Origin: Pedobacter sp. L105
Lineage (GTDB): Bacteria; Bacteroidota; Bacteroidia; Sphingobacteriales; Sphingobacteriaceae
DNA length: 64,000 bases
Assembly (NCBI RefSeq): GCF_009765875.1
Contig: NZ_LMUP01000004.1
Span: 1 to 64,000, forward strand
Direction of reading: 5' to 3'
The position numbers and the translations under genes were made by a program. Below the pieces are notes generated by a model, which searched no databases, had not been told where the DNA came from, and worked only from the letters and a program-made list of their open reading frames with translations. Of the stretch, positions 35,031-43,114 are shown piece after piece (position 1 is the stretch's first letter; every line of letters starts with the position of its first letter).

Positions 35031-36407
35031 ATGGCTTACCAACATACCATACATCAGCAGGTTTACAGATTTAACGACCTGAAAGATTTGCTAGCCAAGG
35101 CCACCCCCTTCAGGACGGGTGATGCGCTTGCAGGAATCTGTGCCGCAAGTTATGAAGAACGGGTTGCAGCCCAGATCACTTTAGCAGACGTTCCATTGAA
35201 AACCTTTCTAAATGAAACGGTTATCCCATATGAAACAGACGAAATTACACGTCTGATTATTGATAGCCATAACAGCCAGGCATTTCAGCCGATAGCACAT
35301 TTAACAACAGGTGAATTCCGCGACTGGCTGCTAAATGAGGAAACCGATGGCTTAGTTCTGCAACAGTTAAAGATGGGAATCACCCCGGAGATGGCGGCAG
35401 CAGTATCAAAATTAATGCGGAACCAGGACCTGATTGCCGTAGCAAAAAAATGTGAGGTGGTTACCTGTTTTCGGAATACCATAGGCTTAAAGGGACACCT
35501 GTCTACACGTTTGCAGCCGAATCATCCAACAGACGACCCTAAAGGTATTGCCGCAAGCATTATAGATGGCTTATTGTATGGAAGTGGTGATGCCGTTATC
35601 GGCATTAACCCGGCTACAGACAGCCCTGCAGGAGTGATGAACTTACTGAATCTAATTGATACCGTGCGTCAGCAGTTTGACATTCCAACACAATCCTGTG
35701 TGCTGAGCCACATTACCACAACTATTGGTTTAATTAACAGCGGGGCCCCTGTTGATCTGTGCTTTCAGTCGATAGCCGGCACCCAGCAGACCAATACGAG
35801 TTTTGGTGTTAACCTTGCTTTACTGGATGAGGCTTACGATGCTACCCTATCGTTAAACCGGGGAACAAAAGGGAATAATGTGATGTATTTTGAAACCGGA
35901 CAGGGAAGTTCATTGTCTGCCAATGCACACCATGGTGTGGACCAGCAAACCTGTGAAGCGCGGGCTTACAGTGTAGCCAGAAAATATAATCCTTTGCTGG
36001 TAAATACCGTTGTGGGTTTTATCGGCCCGGAATATTTGTACGACGGAAAACAGATCATCAGGGCTGCACTCGAAGATCATTTTTGCGGAAAGTTATTGGG
36101 TTTACCCATGGGCGTAGATATATGTTATACAAACCATGCTGAAGCAGATCAGGACGACATGGATAATCTGCTCACTTTACTGGGTGTTGCGGGCTGCAAT
36201 TTCATCATGGGCATTCCAGGTTCGGACGACATCATGCTCAATTATCAGTCTACTTCCTTTCATGACGCTTTATACCTTCGGAAAGTACTTGGTTTAAGAC
36301 CCGCTCCCGAATTTGAGCAATGGCTGATCAAACAGGGGATTACAGATGAAAAGGGAAAGCTTGCGCAAACCCAGCTGATGACCAGGATGATTGATCATTT
36401 ATTTTAA
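35031..36407 (+). CDS. eutB: Ethanolamine ammonia-lyase, large (heavy) subunit
   Basis: 458-aa catalytic subunit of the adenosylcobalamin-dependent enzyme that turns ethanolamine into acetaldehyde and ammonia. Full family length with conserved segments: FRTGDALAGICAASYEERVAAQ at the N-terminus, CRTIGLKGHLSTRLQPNHPTDDP-like region near 150, YGSGDAVIGINPATDS near 185, FETGQGSSLSANAHHGVDQQTCEARAY near 285-310 and GLPMGVDICYTNHAEADQDD near 355. Cytoplasmic. Between the permease (5-nt gap) and eutC (13-nt gap), clearly one operon. Confidence 0.96.
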   Translation: MAYQHTIHQQVYRFNDLKDLLAKATPFRTGDALAGICAASYEERVAAQITLADVPLKTFLNETVIPYETDEITRLIIDSHNSQAFQPIAHLTTGEFRDWLLNEETDGLVLQQLKMGITPEMAAAVSKLMRNQDLIAVAKKCEVVTCFRNTIGLKGHLSTRLQPNHPTDDPKGIAASIIDGLLYGSGDAVIGINPATDSPAGVMNLLNLIDTVRQQFDIPTQSCVLSHITTTIGLINSGAPVDLCFQSIAGTQQTNTSFGVNLALLDEAYDATLSLNRGTKGNNVMYFETGQGSSLSANAHHGVDQQTCEARAYSVARKYNPLLVNTVVGFIGPEYLYDGKQIIRAALEDHFCGKLLGLPMGVDICYTNHAEADQDDMDNLLTLLGVAGCNFIMGIPGSDDIMLNYQSTSFHDALYLRKVLGLRPAPEFEQWLIKQGITDEKGKLAQTQLMTRMIDHLF

Positions 36408-36420
36408 TTAAATTTATCAC

Positions 36421-37185
36421 ATGGAGAAAAGAGAGCCTGCTGCGGTTAAGATTAATGATCCATGGAATTCTTTAAAACAGTTTACAGATGCAAGAATAGC
36501 TCTTGGACGCGCAGGCAGCAGTATTCCGCTAAAACAGGAACTGGAATTTAAACTGGCCCATGCCCATGCAAGGGACGCAGTATATTCTTTATTGAACAAT
36601 GAGCACCTGATAAAGGCAATAAGTCCTTTGGACCTCCCTCTATTACAACTCCATAGCCAGGCAGGAAACCGCCAGCAATATTTACAAAGACCCGATTTGG
36701 GAAGACTCCTGGATAATACCTCCAGTCAGCTGGTAAAAGACTATGCTAATGCTAATGATATCTGCATTATCCTTGCCGACGGGCTATCTGCAGGCGCAAT
36801 CAATGACCATGCCGCCGAACTGCTGGAAAATCTGATCCCTTTACTTAAAGGAGTAAATTATAAATTATCTCCAATATGCCTGGCCGGACAGGCACGGGTG
36901 GCTATAGGTGATGAGATCGCTTATGGCTTGCAGGCAAAATTCTCCGTGGTACTGATTGGTGAACGCCCGGGGTTGAGCGCTGCCGACAGTATAGGGGCCT
37001 ATCTTACGTATTATCCTAAACCAGGGCTTACCGACGAATCAAGAAACTGTGTGTCTAACATCAGAAAACAGGGCTTATCTTTTCACCTGGCAGCAGAAAA
37101 AATATTCTATCTCATTCAGGAAGCTTTCAAAAGAAAATTATCAGGTGTAGAGCTTAAAGACAATGCAGGTTTATTGGACAGCTGA
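36421..37185 (+). CDS. eutC: Ethanolamine ammonia-lyase, small (light) subunit
   Basis: 254-aa subunit that completes the EutBC active site and contributes to cobalamin binding. Seen: DPWNSLKQFTDARIALGRAGSSIPLKQELEFKLAHAHARDAV at the N-terminus, LADGLSAGAINDHAAELL near 120, VALIGERPGLS-type segment VVLIGERPGLSAADSIGAYLTYYPKPG near 180-205, and SRNCVSNIRKQGLSF. No EutA reactivase, EutQ, aldehyde dehydrogenase or microcompartment shell gene is near. No clear terminator follows. Confidence 0.95.
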   Translation: MEKREPAAVKINDPWNSLKQFTDARIALGRAGSSIPLKQELEFKLAHAHARDAVYSLLNNEHLIKAISPLDLPLLQLHSQAGNRQQYLQRPDLGRLLDNTSSQLVKDYANANDICIILADGLSAGAINDHAAELLENLIPLLKGVNYKLSPICLAGQARVAIGDEIAYGLQAKFSVVLIGERPGLSAADSIGAYLTYYPKPGLTDESRNCVSNIRKQGLSFHLAAEKIFYLIQEAFKRKLSGVELKDNAGLLDS

Positions 37186-37280
37186 TTGTTAATCATCTTC
37201 TACACCTACCCCCTATCCTGAACACCCAATATCTCTATCAACAGCTTTCGCCCGAAAAGGAAGAATATTTTTAAAAAAAA

Positions 37281-37311
37281 TAGATTATTTGTAATTATAT
37301 AGTTACATTAG
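37281..37311. repeat. 31-nt repeated element, copy 1
   Basis: TAGATnATTTGTA...ATAnAGTTACnTTAG; it matches 37671-37701 with five mismatches in 31 nt. It contains TTTG and TTACNTTAG, but their spacing is too short for the standard Bacteroidota promoter, so it is reported as a repeat only. Confidence 0.5.
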
Positions 37312-37670
37312 ATTTAAATTCTGACAATCTGATAGAATTCCAATAAATAATTGTATGCACTCTTACTTATTTGAAAAATTAATTAGTAAAACAACCAATA
37401 AAATACCTGCTTTTTAAAATAAATTCTAGTCAAAAACAAACCAAATTTCCAAAACAGTTAAACTATTTATTTACCAAATTATAGCCGCTAAAAAAGCTTA
37501 TTCCGGAATACCATCGATTGCATCGAAATATTCCCAAGAATAGAAACCAGATATTTTACTATTTTAATTTTGACATATAGTAGTACAACAGAATTTAGTC
37601 ACTGTTAAACCACATTTAATCGTGCTCTTCAGCAAATAATTGAAATGTTTTTAAAAAAATTAAAAAATAA

Positions 37671-37701
37671 TAGATAATTTGTAAAAATAAAGTTACTTTA
37701 G
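37671..37701. repeat. 31-nt repeated element, copy 2
   Basis: Second copy of the 37281 element, 390 nt downstream and in the same orientation, again preceded by an A-rich run. AAAAGTTATTTTTAG at 28391-28405, upstream of the other SusC gene, resembles its end. Confidence 0.45.
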
Positions 37702-37897
37702 TTCTCGACAACAATAAGACACGGAATTTTACGGTACAATTTTCAATAAAACAGTTAAAATTTTAAAAGAAAAAAATTAAAAAGAACCTAAATAAGACAA
37801 TTACCTAAATAATTCATCCTTTAAAAGGAAGGTGATTGAAAAAAATTGATAAAACCATTTAGCCAACATACCTAAACCAACAGAAACTATTATTTGC

Positions 37898-37966
37898 CTA
37901 TGAAATAACGTTACTTTCCCCTCTGCACATCATGAAAAGGTATTTTAAGCTAGTCCGTCTTGGACT
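37898..37966 (+). promoter_or_regulatory. SusC leader unit, distal copy
   Basis: Begins with CTATGAAATAACGTTACTTT and CCCCTC (37898-37923), which match 38045-38070 with four differences. The ATG gives a two-codon frame (ATG AAA TAA). A hairpin AGTCC (37952-37956) / GGACT (37962-37966) with a 5-nt loop follows, then AAATCCTACTGCA. Confidence 0.45.
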
Positions 37967-38044
37967 GGAAGTAAATCCTACTGCATTCATCCGACAAAAC
38001 ATTGACCTCTTATACCTAACTATTATTTACCTCTTATTCCTAAT

Positions 38045-38140
38045 CTATGAGATAACGCTACTTGCCCCTCATGTAAATATCTACAGAAGATAGTTGCATC
38101 CCGGACCATTGTCTTGGTCTACAAAATAGAAATCTGCAAC
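38045..38140 (+). promoter_or_regulatory. SusC leader unit, proximal copy
   Basis: CTATGAGATAACGCTACTTG and CCCCTC (38045-38070) repeat the distal copy 147 nt later. The ATG again opens a minimal frame (ATG AGA TAA). Hairpin GGACCA (38103-38108) / TGGTCT (38115-38120), then AAATCTGCAA at 38130-38139. The SusC ATG is at 38181. It aligns with 28609-28692 before SusC 1. Confidence 0.5.
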
Positions 38141-38180
38141 ATAAGCAGAGCACATCATTAACCCAACAATGTAAAAAAAT

Positions 38181-41100
38181 ATGAAAATAAATAATAACCT
38201 GCAGAATGCAATTGCTAAACAGGGCTTCCCAAAGCTCCGTTTGACAGCAAAATTTGCGTTCGCCTCCTTATTGTTTTTTAATCTGGACGCCTCAGCTACA
38301 GTTAATGCACGGAAAGTAATTTTTAAACCAACAGTCTATACTGCGCTTACACCATTCAGTAAGTTAGCAGACCAAACTATCTCAGGAAAAGTACTAGATG
38401 AAACAGGCCAACCATTAGTTGGTGTTTCAGTAAAGGTTAAAGGCGCCACTAAGGGAGCAACAACCAATGCTGAAGGTACGTTCACGATTTCAGCTCCTGA
38501 TAATGCTGTCCTGATCTTCTCTTACATTGGATATAATCCACAGGAAGTATCAGTAGGTGGTAAAACAAAAATCACAGTTAATTTAGTACCAAACTCTAAA
38601 GACCTTCATGAAGTAGTAGTAACAGCTTTGGGTATTGTAAAAGATGCACGTAAAGTAGGTTATGCTGTAACAACAGTAAAAGGTGAAGCATTAAGTACAG
38701 TAAAAGAAACCAACGTTGCCTTATCTCTTGAAGGTCAGGTTGCTGGTTTAAGTATCAACGGTACCAATGGCGGTCCGGGTTCATCAGCAAGGATCCTGTT
38801 AAGAGGGGTAACAAGTTTTGGTGCAGGTTCTCCATTATTTGTTATCAATGGCGTACCAATGGATAACACACAAAGAGGTTCCGCTTCAGAATGGGGTGGT
38901 GCTGATTATGGTGATGGTATCTCTAACATCAGTCCTGATGATATCGAAAGCATGACCGTACTAAAAGGTCAGTCGGCTTCCGCTTTATACGGTTCACGCG
39001 CGGCTAATGGTGTAATTTTAATTACAACAAAAGGCGGCAAGAAAAATTCAGGTATCGGTGTAGAATACAGTACTAACTATCAGATAGATAAAGCAGTAGA
39101 TAACACTAATTTCCAATCTACTTACGGACAAGGACAATACGGAGCAAAACCAGCAAGTGTAGCTGATGCCTTAAACAGCGGAAGTTTAGCATGGGGCCCG
39201 GCGTTAGACGGTTCATCTGTTCTTCAGTTTGACGGTAAGAGTTATGCTTACTCAAAAACTGACGATAACTATCTGAAATTCTACAATACAGGCCATACTT
39301 ACACCAACACACTCTCACTTGATGGTGGAGGTGAAACAGGTACGTTCCGTTTATCAGCAACTACGCTGAGCAACGCTTCTATTGTTCCAAACAGTGGTTT
39401 ATCAAGAAAAACATTCAATTTCAGCGGAACACAGGATGTGACTAAACATTTAACAGCTGCTGTAAACATAAATTACATCGACGAGTTTGCTAAGAACAAA
39501 GCATCTTTAAGTGATGGTCCGGGTAACCCGAACAACGTTACTTTCTTGGCTCCCAACGAAGCTCAATCTATCCTTAATCCAGGAGTTTTGGCTAATGGAA
39601 AAGAGCAATCGTTTACTAATGATATTTATGTAACTAACCCATACTGGGCAGCAAATGAGTTTATCACTAACGTAGGCAGAAAGCGTTTAATTTCGTCGAT
39701 GTCCCTGAAATATCAGGTTACTGACTGGATCTATGCACAAGCGAGATTAGGCTATGATAACAGTAACAATACGGTTGTACACGTTGAACCAACAGGAACT
39801 GCTTATCTGAACACTAATGGTAACATGTCACAATCAACAGGATCGATCACAGAGTTAAACTCTGATGTTTTATTAGGTGTGAAACATGACATTGTTAAAG
39901 ATTATTTAAACTTTGATGTGAGTGCCGGTGGAAACATTCGTACCAATACTACTGATCAATACAATATCAGTGGAAACAATGGATTTATTATCCCTTATTT
40001 CTACAGTTTAACCAACTTTGGTAGCAGAAACAGCAATTATACTTATGCGCAGAAACAAACAAACTCTGCTTATTACACTGCTGACTTTAACTTCAAAGAT
40101 TACCTGACATTAAGTACTACAGGCAGATATGATGTTTATTCTACTTTGCCAGCCGGTAATAACAGTATCTTCTCTCCATCAGTATCTGGTAGTTTTATCT
40201 TCTCTAACCTGGTAAAAATTCCAGCTTTGGATTATGGTAAATTGCGTATGTCATATGCTCAGACAAGTGGTGAGCCTACTAATATCTATGGTACAAACAT
40301 CTACTATAATGTGGCTAACTCTATCAATGGAGTAAGTTCAGGAACTTTCTCTCAATCACTTCCAAACTTATTTTTAAAACCTTTCACCCTGAAAGAATTT
40401 GAAGTAGGTACAGAATTGAAATTCTTAAAAGGAAGATTAGGTTTTGACGTAGATTATTTTGCACGTAAAACTAAAAATGAAATTATCAGTTCTTCTATTG
40501 ATATCTCTTCAGGTTATACTAGCCAGTACGTTCCTACAGGATCTACTCAAAACAGAGGTGTAGAGATCGAAATTAATGGCACACCAGTACGTACCAGTGA
40601 TTTTAGCTGGTCACCATCTTTCAACTTTACTTATGTAAAGAACAAGATTTTAGCTACAGACGCCAACAATTCAGATCAAACTCTTGGAACATACCGTCCT
40701 TTAAATGCCAACCTTGCACTAGTTGTAGGAATGCCTGGTCCACAGATCATGGCTTACGACTACCTGCGTGATGCTAAAGGAAACATCGTTTACGCTGCCG
40801 GCATTCCACAAAGAGGTGCCTTGAAAGCTATGGGATCTACAGTTCCTAAAATCTACGGTGGTTTTACCAACAACTTTACTTACAAAAAATTCAGCTTGTC
40901 TGTACTGACTGATTACCGTTTTGGAAACAAAATCTTATCAGGAACAAACTACTATAGTATCTATCGCGGAGAAAACCAGATCACTTTGAACAGACCAGCA
41001 AGTGGTACGATCACAGGTGCCGGTGTAAATGCAGATGGAACAGCAAATACTACAGCTGTGAAAACAGAAGATTACTATCAGGGATTAGCACGTAACATCT

Positions 41101-41372
41101 CTTCATTAGATGTTCTTGACGGAAGCTTCATTAAACTTCGTCAGGCTAGCTTTGGATATACTTTGGGTAAAGATCAGTTAAACAGGACTCCATTCAGCTC
41201 TATTACATTCAACCTGGTTGCCCGTAACATCTGGACAATCATGAAACATTCTGACAATATTGACCCAGAGTCGACTTTCTCTTCAGACATCAGATATGCA
41301 GGTATCGAGGGTACAAGTTTACCATCAACCAGAACATACGGGTTTAGTTTAAAAATTAATCTTAAAAAGTAA
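38181..41372 (+). CDS. SusC/RagA-family TonB-dependent outer-membrane receptor 2
   Basis: 1063-aa receptor. The N-terminus (MKINNNL, then LTAKFAFASLLFFNLDASAT) closely parallels that of SusC 1, including the delayed hydrophobic segment. CarboxypepD_reg-like domain at about 70-150 (ISGKVLDETGQPLVGVSVKVKGATKGATT), TonB-box-like HEVVVTALGI near 150, plug with ESMTVLKGQSASALYGSRAANGVILITTKGG near 255-285, then a large barrel ending GFSLKINLKK. Paired with the SusD gene 5 nt downstream. Ligand unknown; no glycosidase nearby, so a non-glycan or host-derived substrate is possible. Confidence 0.95.
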   Translation: MKINNNLQNAIAKQGFPKLRLTAKFAFASLLFFNLDASATVNARKVIFKPTVYTALTPFSKLADQTISGKVLDETGQPLVGVSVKVKGATKGATTNAEGTFTISAPDNAVLIFSYIGYNPQEVSVGGKTKITVNLVPNSKDLHEVVVTALGIVKDARKVGYAVTTVKGEALSTVKETNVALSLEGQVAGLSINGTNGGPGSSARILLRGVTSFGAGSPLFVINGVPMDNTQRGSASEWGGADYGDGISNISPDDIESMTVLKGQSASALYGSRAANGVILITTKGGKKNSGIGVEYSTNYQIDKAVDNTNFQSTYGQGQYGAKPASVADALNSGSLAWGPALDGSSVLQFDGKSYAYSKTDDNYLKFYNTGHTYTNTLSLDGGGETGTFRLSATTLSNASIVPNSGLSRKTFNFSGTQDVTKHLTAAVNINYIDEFAKNKASLSDGPGNPNNVTFLAPNEAQSILNPGVLANGKEQSFTNDIYVTNPYWAANEFITNVGRKRLISSMSLKYQVTDWIYAQARLGYDNSNNTVVHVEPTGTAYLNTNGNMSQSTGSITELNSDVLLGVKHDIVKDYLNFDVSAGGNIRTNTTDQYNISGNNGFIIPYFYSLTNFGSRNSNYTYAQKQTNSAYYTADFNFKDYLTLSTTGRYDVYSTLPAGNNSIFSPSVSGSFIFSNLVKIPALDYGKLRMSYAQTSGEPTNIYGTNIYYNVANSINGVSSGTFSQSLPNLFLKPFTLKEFEVGTELKFLKGRLGFDVDYFARKTKNEIISSSIDISSGYTSQYVPTGSTQNRGVEIEINGTPVRTSDFSWSPSFNFTYVKNKILATDANNSDQTLGTYRPLNANLALVVGMPGPQIMAYDYLRDAKGNIVYAAGIPQRGALKAMGSTVPKIYGGFTNNFTYKKFSLSVLTDYRFGNKILSGTNYYSIYRGENQITLNRPASGTITGAGVNADGTANTTAVKTEDYYQGLARNISSLDVLDGSFIKLRQASFGYTLGKDQLNRTPFSSITFNLVARNIWTIMKHSDNIDPESTFSSDIRYAGIEGTSLPSTRTYGFSLKINLKK

Positions 41373-41377
41373 CAAAC

Positions 41378-42982
41378 ATGAAAAAACGAATCATATATAG
41401 TTCCTTACTTATAGCTAGTTCTTTTTTTGTAAGTTGTACAAAAGACTTTACTGCTAAAAATACGGATCCAAATCAGACCACAGCAGCATTATTTAATCCA
41501 AATTTCCTCTTATCACAGTCGCAAATGTCTTTTGGACAAACTGGATATGATCAGTTGCTGTACCAAAGTATGTGGGCACAAGGCTTAGCCTCTACTTACG
41601 ATTATTATGGTAATGGTGATAAATATGTGTACAGGGGAAGTGGTACAGCTTACCAGGGCAGAACCTGGAGCTCAGGCTACAGCGCAGCAACCCTGACCTA
41701 TGAAATGAAGAATTTGGTAAAAGGCAATGCTGCTTATACAAATTTGGATAACATTGGTACCATCATGAATATATTCATCTTACAACGTGTAACAGATGCT
41801 TACGGAGATATTCCTTACTCACAAGCGTTACAAGCAAAAACAGGCGTTACTACTCCTGTATTTGATACACAGAAAGATATCTATACTTCGATGTTATCTA
41901 CATTGGTAACCGCTACCGCAGCTTTAGATGTTGCTAAAGATAAACCAACATCAGATCTTTTCTATGGTGGTGATATCACAAAATGGAAAAAACTAGGTTA
42001 CTCGCTGATGCTAAGATTAGCGATGCGTTTAACTAAAGTTGATCCAACAACAGCACAGAAATATGCTGAATTAGCTTACGCAGGCGGTACAATGGCTGCT
42101 GTTACTGATAACGCTAAAGTATATGCTGATAATGCAGATAGTTATTCAAACAGTGATGCGAATGCATTATTGGTTACGGATGATTTTAGAGAAGTTCGCT
42201 GGTCTAAAACATTGATGGATTACCTGCAGGCAAATGCTGACCCTCGTATTTCTGCAATCGGAGAGATCGCATCAGGTACTGGTAAAGCTGCAAACCAGAA
42301 TTTAGCTGCTGGTATCAATACTGCCAGTTTACAAATTGGTATGCCAAATGGTTACGACCAGAACGGTGGTACTACTGATATCTCTAATGCACCTGGATTT
42401 CCTGGCGCAACTCCTGCTGATCCAGCGGTTGCAGGTGATGCACCTGCACCAGATGGTAAATATTCTAGACCAAGATTTTTGGTTTACGAAGATAAGAGCC
42501 GTGCAAACTTCCTGTTAACTTATGGTGAATCTGAATTGTTGTTAGCGGAAGCTGCTACAAGAGGATGGGCTACAGGTGCTGCTACAACTCACTACGCAAA
42601 TGCATTAGCTGCAGACATGTCATCTTTAGCACAACTGAACGCCAGTCCGGTAGCTACTGTTGACGCAGGAAGCATTGCGACTTATGTTGCTGCGCATCCG
42701 TTAAATCCAGCTACAGCTTTACAGCAGATCAATACAGAATACTGGGTAGCAACAGCTACTTTGTTCAACTTTAATGAGAACTGGAGCAACTGGAGAAGAT
42801 CAGGATTCCCTGTATTAACACCAGTAGTTTATTCAGGTCAGTTTACAGACGGAAGTATTCCAAGAAGAATACCATATCCAACAGGTATCCCTTCTACTAA
42901 CCCAACAAATTACAGTGCAGCTGTTGCCCGTCTATCTGGCGGAGACACTTACATTGCAAGAGTATGGTGGGATAGCAAATAG
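41378..42982 (+). CDS. SusD/RagB-family lipoprotein 2
   Basis: 534-aa lipoprotein, lipobox Cys20 (SSFFVSC). SusD-like_2 type: KNTDPNQ near the N-terminus, RVTDAYGDIPYSQAL near 145, KKLGYSLMLRLAMRLTKVDPTTAQKYAELAY near 205-235, LLTYGESELLLAEAATRGW near 375, and NWSNWRRSGFPVL...IPRRIPYPTGIPSTN...ARVWWDSK at the end. Same type and layout as SusD 1. Spacing of 5 nt to SusC implies translational coupling. Terminator follows. Confidence 0.93.
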   Translation: MKKRIIYSSLLIASSFFVSCTKDFTAKNTDPNQTTAALFNPNFLLSQSQMSFGQTGYDQLLYQSMWAQGLASTYDYYGNGDKYVYRGSGTAYQGRTWSSGYSAATLTYEMKNLVKGNAAYTNLDNIGTIMNIFILQRVTDAYGDIPYSQALQAKTGVTTPVFDTQKDIYTSMLSTLVTATAALDVAKDKPTSDLFYGGDITKWKKLGYSLMLRLAMRLTKVDPTTAQKYAELAYAGGTMAAVTDNAKVYADNADSYSNSDANALLVTDDFREVRWSKTLMDYLQANADPRISAIGEIASGTGKAANQNLAAGINTASLQIGMPNGYDQNGGTTDISNAPGFPGATPADPAVAGDAPAPDGKYSRPRFLVYEDKSRANFLLTYGESELLLAEAATRGWATGAATTHYANALAADMSSLAQLNASPVATVDAGSIATYVAAHPLNPATALQQINTEYWVATATLFNFNENWSNWRRSGFPVLTPVVYSGQFTDGSIPRRIPYPTGIPSTNPTNYSAAVARLSGGDTYIARVWWDSK

Positions 42983-43005
42983 TTTTTATCCATTACCTAA
43001 TAAAG

Positions 43006-43036
43006 AAAAAGGAGACGGTAACCGTCTCCTTTTTCT
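43006..43036 (+). terminator. Intrinsic terminator after SusD 2
   Basis: GGAGACGG TAA CCGTCTCC with flanking AAAAA and TTTTT, about 25 nt after the stop. The genes downstream are therefore probably a separate or read-through unit. Confidence 0.92.
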
Positions 43037-43114
43037 TTAATTAAAATTTAAGTTCAAACATCAAAATTCAGGGATTAATCCTGTATATTAAGAGTTTAAT
43101 TTATAAAATTGTTT

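Larger units (their letters stand above)
37186..38180. other. Non-coding 1-kb region before SusC 2
   Basis: No convincing ORF in either strand over 995 nt. It is strongly AT-rich. It contains a 31-nt AT-rich element in two copies (37281-37311, 37671-37701) and two tandem leader units (37898 on and 38045 on) just before the SusC gene. I see no tRNA or rRNA. Most of it is probably 5' leader and control region of the SusC/SusD operon. Confidence 0.6.

Noticed and set aside
37281..37311. Standard promoter in the 31-nt repeat
   Set aside because: TTTG to TTACNTTAG spacing is about 12 nt, well short of the 18-21 nt of Bacteroidota promoters.
37186..38180. tRNA or other classical RNA gene in the 1-kb gap
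   Set aside because: No cloverleaf, CCA end or GC-rich stem set found; only small hairpins in the leader units.
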